A DNA stretch of 64,000 bases from a candidate division FCPU426 bacterium. Its GTDB lineage: Bacteria; Oederibacteriota; Muellerivitia; Muellerivitales; Muellerivitaceae. The DNA lies in the NCBI GenBank assembly GCA_030041545.1, contig JASHNQ010000112.1, positions 18,960-82,959 of the forward strand. The letters run 5' to 3'. Made by a program: the position numbers and the translations under genes. The notes below the pieces were generated by a model. The model had not been told where the DNA came from. It did no database searches and saw only the letters and a program-made list of their open reading frames with translations. Positions 52,574 to 64,000 of the stretch are shown here, one piece after another (position 1 is the first letter of the stretch; each line of letters starts with the position of its first letter).

Positions 52574-55500
52574 GTGAAAAAAATGAAATATGGCCGCCGT
52601 GAACGTATCGATTTCAGCCGTATCTCCTCGATCATGGAGATGCCAGATCTCATTGAGTTTCAACGCAAATCCTACGAGGCATTCCTCCAAAAGGACGCGT
52701 CCGCGGACCAAAGGGCGGACCAGGGGCTGCAGTCGGTCTTTTCCAGCGTCTTTCCCATTTGGGATTTTAATGAAGTTTCCTCCTTGGAATTCGTTTCCTA
52801 CACCCTCCTGGAGCCCAAGTACAACGTAAGGGAGTGCCAGGAGCGCGGCATGACCTATTCGGTACCTATGAAGGTCACCCTCCGGCTTGTTATCCGAGAG
52901 GAGGACCCCGAAACTAACACCAAGAAGGTCAAGGACATCCGCGAGCAGGAGGTCTTCTTTTGTGACCTGCCTATGATGACTGAGCGCGGAACCTTCATGA
53001 TCAACGGGGCCGAACGTGTCATCGTCTCTCAGCTGCACCGCTCGCCCGGTGTCACCTTCGATGAGGACGACGGAAAGCTTTCCTCCTCTGGCAAGAAGAT
53101 GTATATGACCAGCGTGATCCCCTACCACGGATCTTGGCTGGAGTTCGAGTTCGACGTCAACGGGGTGCTTTACGCCCGCATCGACCGCAAAAGGAAGTTC
53201 GTGGCCACCACCCTGCTGCGGGGATGGGGTTTTTCCACCGATGAGGACATCCTAAAGATTTTTTTCGAAGTGGAAAGTTTGGAAGTTTCCGAAAAGAAAC
53301 TGCAGGGCAAAGCGGCCGCCGCGGACGTGGCCCATCCCGAGACGGGGGAAGTATTGGTGGAAGCCGGCGCAGATTTCACAGTCGAGGTGGTGGCGGCCCT
53401 GAAAAAGCACGGCGTTAAGCAGGTCAAAGCTGTGACCTCCAACCCCAACGACGTCTCCATCCTGAACACGCTGCGCAAGGACAATACGCACTCGCAAGAC
53501 ACCGCCTTGGTGGAGATTTACAAGAAAATGCGCCCCGGGGACCCCCCGACCTTGGAAAACGCCAAGAGCCTGATGGACAACCTCTTCTTTAATAAAAAGC
53601 GGTACGATTTGGCCCGCGTGGGCCGCTATAAGATGAATAAAAAGCTGGGGATGAAGACTTCTTTGGAACAGCGTACGATCTCCAAGGAAGATTTAGTGGC
53701 CATCATCCGCTATCTTTTCGACCTGTGCAACGGCAAGGGCGAAAAGGACGACATCGACCACCTGGGGAACCGACGCGTGCGCACGGCCGGCGAGCTTTTG
53801 GAGAACAAGCTGCGCTTGGGTTTCACCCGAATGGAGCGGGCGGTCCGGGAGCGTATGTCCATCGTGGATATGGACATGAATCCCATGCCCAGCCAACTGA
53901 TCTCCACCAAGCCGATTACGGCCGCCGTGAAGGAATTTTTCGGGACGTCCCAATTGTCGCAGTTCATGGACCAGACCAACCCCCTGGCTGAGTTGACCCA
54001 CAAACGGCGCCTGTCGGCCCTGGGGCCGGGGGGCTTGAACCGCGAACGGGCGGGCTTTGAGGTGCGCGACGTGCACCATACCCATTACGGCCGGGTCTGC
54101 CCCATTGAAACGCCGGAAGGCCCTAACATCGGATTGATTGCGTCCCTTTCCACTTACGCCCAGATCAATGAATACGGTTTCGTAACCACTCCCTTACGGA
54201 AAGTCGAGGGCGGCAAGGTCACCAAAAGAATTGAGTTCCTGCCCGCCGACGATGCGGACAAGTACATCATTGCTCAGGCCAATACCCCCCTGGATGACAA
54301 CAATAAATTCTCCAGCGACATCATCGCGGCCCGTTTCAAGGACGATTTTCCCCTGGTGGCGCCCGACGAAATCCACTTTATGGACGTTTCGCCCCGGCAG
54401 CTGTTCTCGGTGGCGACTTCCTTGATTCCCTTCCTGGAACACGACGACGCCAACCGCGCCTTGATGGGTTCCAATATGCAGCGGCAAGCCGTCCCCTTGA
54501 TCCGGACCGAGGCCCCCTTCGTGGGAACGGGCATGGAATATAAGGCGGCTTACGACTCGGGCGTCCTCATGATCGCCAAGCGCGACGGCGTGGTGGCAGG
54601 GGTCTCCTCGGACGAGATCATCATCTTCGCCGATGAGGTGGACGAGACGGGGTCGGTCGACATCTACAACCTCACCAAGTACAAGCGGTCCAACCAGGAC
54701 ACTTGCATCAACCAACGCCCTATCGTTCAGAAGGGCGAAAAGGTGAAAAAGGGCGACGTCATCGCCGACGGGCCGTCGACGGACCAAGGTGAGTTGGCCC
54801 TGGGACGCAACCTCTTGGTGGCGTTCATGCCCTGGCGGGGGTTCAATTTCGAGGATGCCATCATCGTTTCGGAAAAATTGGTCCGCGAGGACTATTTCAC
54901 CTCCGTGCACATTGAAGAATTCGAATTGGAAGCCCGTGACACCAAACTTGGCAAGGAGGAAATCACGCGGGATATCCCTAACGTGGGGGATGAGGCCCTG
55001 AAGGACCTGGACGAGGAAGGCATTATCCGCATCGGGGCTGAAGTGGTCCCGGGCGACATTCTGGTGGGGAAGGTCACACCCAAGGGAGAGACCGAATTGA
55101 CCCCCGAGGAGAAGCTCTTAAGGGCCATTTTTGGAGAAAAGGCCGGAGACGTGCGGGACGCCTCGTTGAGGGTTCCGCCAGGAGTGGAAGGCAAGGTCAT
55201 CGACATCAAGGTCTTCAAACGGAAGGAAAAGGACGAGAAGATCAAGGGCCGGGACGCCTCCATGGTGAAGGCCATCGAAAAGGACGCCACCCACAAGGTC
55301 AAGCAGTTGGAGAAGGAGAATGAAAACCGCATCGGGACCTTAAAGAAGCAGGTGGAGGAAAAGTCCAAGGAGTTGAACAAGAGCGAGAAAAATGCCTTGG
55401 AGGAAAAGTGCGAAGAGGAAATCAAGCGCTTGACGGAGGTCCTCCAGAACCGCGTCAAGGAAATCGAACGCGAGAAGAACAACGAGATCGATAAAGTGAA

Positions 55501-56263
55501 GAAGGGCGACGAGCTGCCGCCGGGCGTCATCAAGCTGGTGAAGGTTTACATTGCCAAGAAGCGCAAGCTCTCCGTGGGAGACAAGATGGCGGGTCGCCAC
55601 GGAAACAAGGGTGTGGTGTCCAAGATCGTGCCGGTGGAGGACATGCCCTACCTTCCCAACGGAAGGCCGGTGGATATCATCCTAAATCCTTTGGGCGTTC
55701 CTTCCCGCATGAACGTGGGCCAAATATTAGAAACCCACCTGGGTTGGGCCGCCCACGAGGGCGGCTACCACGTGGCTTCGCCCGTATTCGACGGGGCTAG
55801 GGAAGAGGAAATCAAGAAGGCCTTGAAAGAACAGGGACTGCCAGAATCGGGCAAAATCATTCTTTACGACGGAATGACCGGAGAGGCTTTCGACCAGGAA
55901 GTGACCGTGGGTTATATCTATATTTTGAAGCTGGCCCATCTAGTGGACGACAAAATCCACGCACGGTCCATCGGCCCCTACTCCCTCATTACCCAGCAGC
56001 CCCTGGGTGGGAAGGCCCAGTTCGGCGGTCAGCGGTTCGGGGAAATGGAAGTCTGGGCCTTGGAGGCCTATGGGGCGGCCTACACGCTGCAGGAGCTCTT
56101 GACCGTCAAGTCGGACGATGTGCAGGGCCGCACTAAGGTTTACGAAGCCATCGTCAAAGGCAAAAACGCGCCGGAGCCTGGAATCCCCGAATCATTCAAT
56201 GTTTTGGTAAAGGAATTGCAAGGCCTTTGCTTAGACGTCAAACTGATTAAGAATCCCAATTAA
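52574..56263 (+). CDS. rpoB: RNA polymerase beta subunit
   Basis: 1229 residues, GTG start after TGGAGGA. Expected blocks are present: [16 protein letters not shown] and [11 protein letters not shown] (rifampicin region), and [13 protein letters not shown] near the active centre. A charged coiled-coil stretch of about 75 residues (near residues 895-975, rich in Lys and Glu) sits where beta subunits of different phyla carry lineage-specific insertions. Not preceded by rplJ-rplL, unlike most bacteria. Confidence 0.97.
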   Translation: MKKMKYGRRERIDFSRISSIMEMPDLIEFQRKSYEAFLQKDASADQRADQGLQSVFSSVFPIWDFNEVSSLEFVSYTLLEPKYNVRECQERGMTYSVPMKVTLRLVIREEDPETNTKKVKDIREQEVFFCDLPMMTERGTFMINGAERVIVSQLHRSPGVTFDEDDGKLSSSGKKMYMTSVIPYHGSWLEFEFDVNGVLYARIDRKRKFVATTLLRGWGFSTDEDILKIFFEVESLEVSEKKLQGKAAAADVAHPETGEVLVEAGADFTVEVVAALKKHGVKQVKAVTSNPNDVSILNTLRKDNTHSQDTALVEIYKKMRPGDPPTLENAKSLMDNLFFNKKRYDLARVGRYKMNKKLGMKTSLEQRTISKEDLVAIIRYLFDLCNGKGEKDDIDHLGNRRVRTAGELLENKLRLGFTRMERAVRERMSIVDMDMNPMPSQLISTKPITAAVKEFFGTSQLSQFMDQTNPLAELTHKRRLSALGPGGLNRERAGFEVRDVHHTHYGRVCPIETPEGPNIGLIASLSTYAQINEYGFVTTPLRKVEGGKVTKRIEFLPADDADKYIIAQANTPLDDNNKFSSDIIAARFKDDFPLVAPDEIHFMDVSPRQLFSVATSLIPFLEHDDANRALMGSNMQRQAVPLIRTEAPFVGTGMEYKAAYDSGVLMIAKRDGVVAGVSSDEIIIFADEVDETGSVDIYNLTKYKRSNQDTCINQRPIVQKGEKVKKGDVIADGPSTDQGELALGRNLLVAFMPWRGFNFEDAIIVSEKLVREDYFTSVHIEEFELEARDTKLGKEEITRDIPNVGDEALKDLDEEGIIRIGAEVVPGDILVGKVTPKGETELTPEEKLLRAIFGEKAGDVRDASLRVPPGVEGKVIDIKVFKRKEKDEKIKGRDASMVKAIEKDATHKVKQLEKENENRIGTLKKQVEEKSKELNKSEKNALEEKCEEEIKRLTEVLQNRVKEIEREKNNEIDKVKKGDELPPGVIKLVKVYIAKKRKLSVGDKMAGRHGNKGVVSKIVPVEDMPYLPNGRPVDIILNPLGVPSRMNVGQILETHLGWAAHEGGYHVASPVFDGAREEEIKKALKEQGLPESGKIILYDGMTGEAFDQEVTVGYIYILKLAHLVDDKIHARSIGPYSLITQQPLGGKAQFGGQRFGEMEVWALEAYGAAYTLQELLTVKSDDVQGRTKVYEAIVKGKNAPEPGIPESFNVLVKELQGLCLDVKLIKNPN

Positions 56264-56275
56264 GGAGGGGGAAAA

Positions 56276-60494
<4,219 letters not shown>

Positions 60495-60508
<14 letters not shown>

Positions 60509-60523
60509 GGCTTTTGGTAACCT
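60495..60523 (+). promoter_or_regulatory. candidate promoter of the rpsL operon
   Basis: TTGACC (60495-60500), 17 bases, TAACCT (60518-60523). It overlaps the rpoC stop. The leader to rpsL would be about 245 bases. Confidence 0.5.
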
Positions 60524-60529
60524 GCCCCT

Positions 60530-60693
60530 CCGCGTTTGAGCTTGTCTTTTGTTAAGAGCGGTTGAGAAATCCTCCTTTTTGGCGGTGCCGAGTGTGGCGC
60601 CATCCAAACGGGTGAGCTAGAGGAGGGATTTGCTTGAAGATTCCCCCTTGGGCCTTTTTTAAGGGTCCAGGGTTTTGTGTGGAATATTCACTT
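60530..60693 (+). promoter_or_regulatory. structured leader of the rpsL operon
   Basis: No gene fits here. AAATCCTCC (60568-60576) can pair with GGAGGGATTT (60623-60632) and CCCTTGG with a CCAGGG a little further on, before the terminator at 60694. This looks like a leader RNA that could be controlled by termination or by a ribosomal protein. The regulator is not evident. Confidence 0.4.
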
Positions 60694-60731
60694 GGCAAAG
60701 GCGGAGCTCACTGTCTTTGCCTTTTTTATTT
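60694..60731 (+). terminator. intrinsic terminator before rpsL
   Basis: GGCAAAG pairs with CTTTGCC around a 14-base loop, followed by TTTTTTATTTT. It lies 46 bases before the rpsL start and after the promoter at 60495. Confidence 0.82.
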
Positions 60732-60776
60732 TATGCGGACAATTAAGGCGTTCCGCAAAAGCCAGGAGAAAAAATC

Positions 60777-61169
60777 TTGCCGACGCTGAACCAATTGGTC
60801 CGCCTGGGCCGTGAAAAAAGCAAGCATAAGACAAAGTCGCCGGCCTTGAAGGCCTGTCCCCAAAAGCGGGGTGTGTGTGTGAAGGTTGCCACCATGACGC
60901 CCAAGAAACCTAATTCGGCCCTGCGAAAGATCGCCCGCGTTCGCCTGACCAATGGCATGGAAGTGACTTGTTACATCCCGGGTGTGGGCCATAATTTGCA
61001 GGAGCACTCCATTGTCCTCATTCGCGGTGGCCGCGTGAAGGACCTTCCAGGCGTTCGCTACCACATCATTCGCGGTGCCTTGGACGCCGCCGGTGTTGCG
61101 GACCGCAAGCAGGGACGGTCCAAATATGGAATGAAGCGGCCCAAAAAAGAAGCAGCCCCCAAAGGTTAA
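60777..61169 (+). CDS. rpsL: ribosomal protein S12
   Basis: 130 residues, TTG start after [14 protein letters not shown] and [20 protein letters not shown] are the conserved decoding-centre blocks. A Lys sits at the classical streptomycin-resistance position in TPKKPNS. First gene of the str operon. Confidence 0.97.
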   Translation: MPTLNQLVRLGREKSKHKTKSPALKACPQKRGVCVKVATMTPKKPNSALRKIARVRLTNGMEVTCYIPGVGHNLQEHSIVLIRGGRVKDLPGVRYHIIRGALDAAGVADRKQGRSKYGMKRPKKEAAPKG

Positions 61170-61181
61170 GGAGAAAAAGGA

Positions 61182-61652
61182 ATGCCCCGTCGAAAAGTAG
61201 CGGCGAAGCGCGAAGTTCCCTCGGATTCGCGATACAACAACAAGTTGGTGGCGAAGTTCATTAACAGCATGATGTACGACGGCAAGAAAATGGTGGCATC
61301 TCGCAGTTTTTACGAGGCTCTGGACGTTTTAAGCCAAAAGCACGGAGAAGGAGCACTGAACGTGTTCAAGACCGCCATTGAGAACGTGAAGCCAGTCTTG
61401 GAAGTGAAATCCCGCCGGGTGGGCGGTGCCACCTACCAGGTGCCGGTGGAAATCCGCCCTGAACGCCGGGTTTCCCTAGCCATCCGGTGGATACTAACGG
61501 CGGTCCGGGCCCGAAAAGAAAAAACCGCAGCCGAGAAGTTGGCGGCCGAACTAACTGATGCCTTCAAAAATCAGGGAACAGCGATCAAGAAAAAAGAAGA
61601 CACTCACAAAATGGCGGAAGCCAACCAGGCCTTCGCCCATTACCGTTGGTAA
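61182..61652 (+). CDS. rpsG: ribosomal protein S7
   Basis: 156 residues, normal length. [19 protein letters not shown] is the family start and [16 protein letters not shown] the RNA-binding loop. Twelve bases after rpsL. In other bacteria S7 represses its operon. Confidence 0.97.
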   Translation: MPRRKVAAKREVPSDSRYNNKLVAKFINSMMYDGKKMVASRSFYEALDVLSQKHGEGALNVFKTAIENVKPVLEVKSRRVGGATYQVPVEIRPERRVSLAIRWILTAVRARKEKTAAEKLAAELTDAFKNQGTAIKKKEDTHKMAEANQAFAHYRW

Positions 61653-61670
61653 TACGAACGAGGAACCCCG

Positions 61671-63761
61671 GTGACGACCGCCACGACCCGACAAATTCCC
61701 CTGGCAAAGACCCGAAATATCGGCATCATGGCCCATATCGACGCGGGCAAAACAACATTGACCGAACGCATCCTCTTTTACACGGGGCGTACCCATAAAA
61801 TCGGCGAGGTGCACGACGGCGCCGCTACTATGGACTGGATGCCCCAGGAACAGGAGCGCGGCATCACCATCACTTCCGCCGCCACGACCTGCTTCTGGAA
61901 GACCCACCGAATCAACATTATTGACACCCCGGGCCACGTGGACTTCACCATTGAGGTGGAACGGTCCCTGCGCGTATTGGACGGGGCCATTGGCGTTTTC
62001 GGGGCGGTGGAGGGGGTGGAGCCTCAATCGGAGACCGTTTGGCGTCAAGCCACCCGTTACGGCGTGCCGCGCATTGCTTTCGTGAACAAGATGGACCGGG
62101 TCGGCGCCGATTATTTCGGGGCCATCGAGCAGATGCGGCACCGATTGAATGCCAACGCACACGCGGTCACCCTACCGGTGGGGGCCGAGGAAAAATTCGA
62201 CGGCATCGTCCACTTAGTGGAGATGAAGCGCTACCGCTGGCTGGATGACACTTTAGGCGCCAAGTTCGAGATAGAAGAAATCCCGGAAGATATGAAAGAA
62301 ATGGCCCGGAAATTCCAAAAAGAACTGCTGGAGGCGGTTGCTGAATTCGATGACGACGTCATGCAGAAATACCTGGATGGCAAGGATATCTCTCCCGAGG
62401 AGATCAACAACTGTATCCGGAAGGGGACCATCTCCAACAAATTCAATCCTGTTTTTTGTGGGTCCGCTTTCAAAAACAAGGGAGTGCAACCCCTTTTGGA
62501 TGCAGTGGTCAATTATCTTCCTTCCCCCGTCGATATTCCGCCGGTCAAGGGCCATAACGCCGAGACGAACGAAGAGGAATCGCGGGAAACCAGCGATGAC
62601 GCCCCTTTCTCCGCCTTGGCCTTCAAGATCATGACCGACCCTCACGTTGGAAAACTGGTTTACTTCCGCGTTTATTCGGGAACCCTGTCGGTCGGATCCT
62701 ATGTTTATAACTCCACCAAGGGGAACCGCGAGCGCATCGGCCGTCTTTTACAGATGCATGCCAACAAGCGGGAAGAGATCAAAGAAGTACACGCCGGCGA
62801 TATCGCGGCCACTGTCGGCATCAAGACCATAACGACCGGCGACACTTTGTGCCTTGAGGAAAAACCCATTATTCTCGAGAAGATGGTTTTCCCGGACCCC
62901 GTCATTTCCGTCGCGATCGAACCCAAGACAAAGAGTGACCAAGAAAAAATGAGCCTGGCCCTGGGTAAATTGGCCGAAGAGGATCCGTCCTTCCGTGTCA
63001 AGAGTGACGAGGAAACGGGCCAGACCATCATCTCCGGAATGGGTGAGTTGCACCTGGAGATCATCGTGGATCGCATGATGCGGGAGTTCAATGTTCAGGC
63101 CAACGTGGGCAAGCCCCAGGTGGCCTACCGGGAAACCATCCGCAAAGCCGTCGAAGCCGAGGGAAAATATATCAAACAAACTGGCGGCCGTGGTAACTAT
63201 GGCCACTGCTACATCAAGATGGAACCGATGGGGCCTGGGAAGGGCATCGAATTCGTGGATGCGATCAAGGGCGGCGCGATCCCCCGGGAATTCATTCCCG
63301 CCGTTCAAAAAGGGATCATGGACGCCAAGGACAGCGGGGTGCTCGCCGGTTATCCGGTGGTCGATTTCAAGGTCACTCTCTTCGACGGTTCCTACCACGA
63401 CGTTGACTCGAACGAAATGGCGTTCAAAATCGCCGCTTCCATGGCGTTCAAGGACGCCATGAAAAACGCCGATCCAGTCATTTTGGAACCGATCATGGAT
63501 GTGGAAGTGGTGACTCCGGATGACTTTATGGGTTCGGTGATGGGCGACCTGCAATCCAAACGTGGAAAGATTGAAGGAATGGAATTGCGCGGATCCGCCC
63601 AGATCATCCGTTCGAAAGTCCCTTTGTCCGAAATGTTTGGGTACTCTACGAATTTAAGGTCCATGACCCAAGGTCGGGCGACCTATTCCATGCAGTTCTC
63701 GCGTTATGAGGAGACGCCCAAGTCGGTTCAGCAAGAGATCATCGGAAAAATTAAGGGTTGA
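61671..63761 (+). CDS. fusA: elongation factor G
   Basis: 696 residues, GTG start. G1 AHIDAGKTT, switch [11 protein letters not shown] and NKMD are all present; domains II-V follow in the normal order ([25 protein letters not shown]). It drives translocation on the ribosome. Not a split or second-copy (FusA2-like) form. Confidence 0.97.
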   Translation: MTTATTRQIPLAKTRNIGIMAHIDAGKTTLTERILFYTGRTHKIGEVHDGAATMDWMPQEQERGITITSAATTCFWKTHRINIIDTPGHVDFTIEVERSLRVLDGAIGVFGAVEGVEPQSETVWRQATRYGVPRIAFVNKMDRVGADYFGAIEQMRHRLNANAHAVTLPVGAEEKFDGIVHLVEMKRYRWLDDTLGAKFEIEEIPEDMKEMARKFQKELLEAVAEFDDDVMQKYLDGKDISPEEINNCIRKGTISNKFNPVFCGSAFKNKGVQPLLDAVVNYLPSPVDIPPVKGHNAETNEEESRETSDDAPFSALAFKIMTDPHVGKLVYFRVYSGTLSVGSYVYNSTKGNRERIGRLLQMHANKREEIKEVHAGDIAATVGIKTITTGDTLCLEEKPIILEKMVFPDPVISVAIEPKTKSDQEKMSLALGKLAEEDPSFRVKSDEETGQTIISGMGELHLEIIVDRMMREFNVQANVGKPQVAYRETIRKAVEAEGKYIKQTGGRGNYGHCYIKMEPMGPGKGIEFVDAIKGGAIPREFIPAVQKGIMDAKDSGVLAGYPVVDFKVTLFDGSYHDVDSNEMAFKIAASMAFKDAMKNADPVILEPIMDVEVVTPDDFMGSVMGDLQSKRGKIEGMELRGSAQIIRSKVPLSEMFGYSTNLRSMTQGRATYSMQFSRYEETPKSVQQEIIGKIKG

Positions 63762-63803
63762 CCAAAATCAACACCCTTGAAGGGGTGGAAAGGGAGGCGT
63801 GTC

Positions 63804-64000
63804 ATGTCGAAAGAGAAATTTGTAAGGTCCAAGACGCACGTGAACATCGGGACGATTGGGCACGTGGACCACGGGAAGACGACCTTGACGGCGGCCATCA
63901 CGACGGTGCTGTCCAAAAAAGGCCTGGCGCAGGCCAAGGGCTACGCGGATATCGACAACGCGCCGGAAGAGAGGGAGCGGGGCGTGACCATCAACACCTC
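63804..64000 (+). CDS. tuf: elongation factor Tu, 5' part
   Basis: 65 codons before the window ends. [11 protein letters not shown] (G1) and [13 protein letters not shown] (switch I) are clear. AGGGAGG precedes the ATG. Continues beyond the window. Confidence 0.96.
   Translation, partial: MSKEKFVRSKTHVNIGTIGHVDHGKTTLTAAITTVLSKKGLAQAKGYADIDNAPEERERGVTINT

Noticed and set aside
60530..60776. tRNA or small stable RNA gene between rpoC and rpsL
   Set aside because: No cloverleaf, T-loop motif or CCA end; the hairpins fit a leader and terminator better.

Overview
The window comes from a bacterial chromosome, probably of an uncultivated Gram-negative lineage that I cannot place at phylum level. 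It is moderately G+C-rich, has Shine-Dalgarno sites, and uses GTG or TTG starts even for core genes (rpoB, rpoC, rpsL, fusA, rho). A predicted outer-membrane beta-barrel protein, lipoproteins and YajC point to a two-membrane cell. Every gene I can support lies on the + strand. I saw no rRNA, tRNA, CRISPR array, transposase or integrase.

Layout. 1-5.5 kb is an accessory region: a glycosyltransferase, an orphan sugar-binding protein, a PIN-toxin/antitoxin module with a short leader ORF, an A+T-rich membrane protein, three copies of a palindrome, and a decayed gene built of ~51-bp repeats. 5.5-11.7 kb holds two transporters, a DUF1802 protein, AmmeMemoRadiSam proteins B and A, two tandem DUF151 nucleases and a DUF3343 protein. 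11.6-19.8 kb is a complete F-type ATP synthase set (atpZ, atpI, then a-c-b-delta-alpha-gamma-beta-epsilon), with palindromic repeats between several genes. 19.9-21.2 kb is an A+T-rich three-gene cassette of unknown function. 21.3-31.8 kb carries a Rieske protein, acpS, NAD(P)HX repair, glycosyltransferases, a radical SAM enzyme, a flippase-like protein and a TPR lipoprotein. 31.8-34 kb is parA-parB plus a small conserved-looking gene. 34-47 kb has a 2H phosphoesterase, an outer-membrane protein with a long leader, yajC, an HTH-receiver regulator, pabB-pabC-folD-coaE and two GGDEF proteins. 47-64 kb is the information-processing block: rho, an M23 peptidase, rpmE, prfA, prmC, rpoB, rpoC, rpsL, rpsG, fusA and the start of tuf.

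Two themes run through the window. First, many intergenic spaces hold small non-coding inverted repeats of at least six families, some nested inside one another and apparently two inserted in frame inside genes. Second, three core units (atpB onward, rpoBC, rpsL onward) have a recognisable promoter followed by an intrinsic-terminator hairpin before the first gene, which suggests either premature termination control or tightly packed operon boundaries.

All calls come from reading the sequence and from family knowledge; no database search was run. Residue numbers are counted by hand and percentages are approximate.
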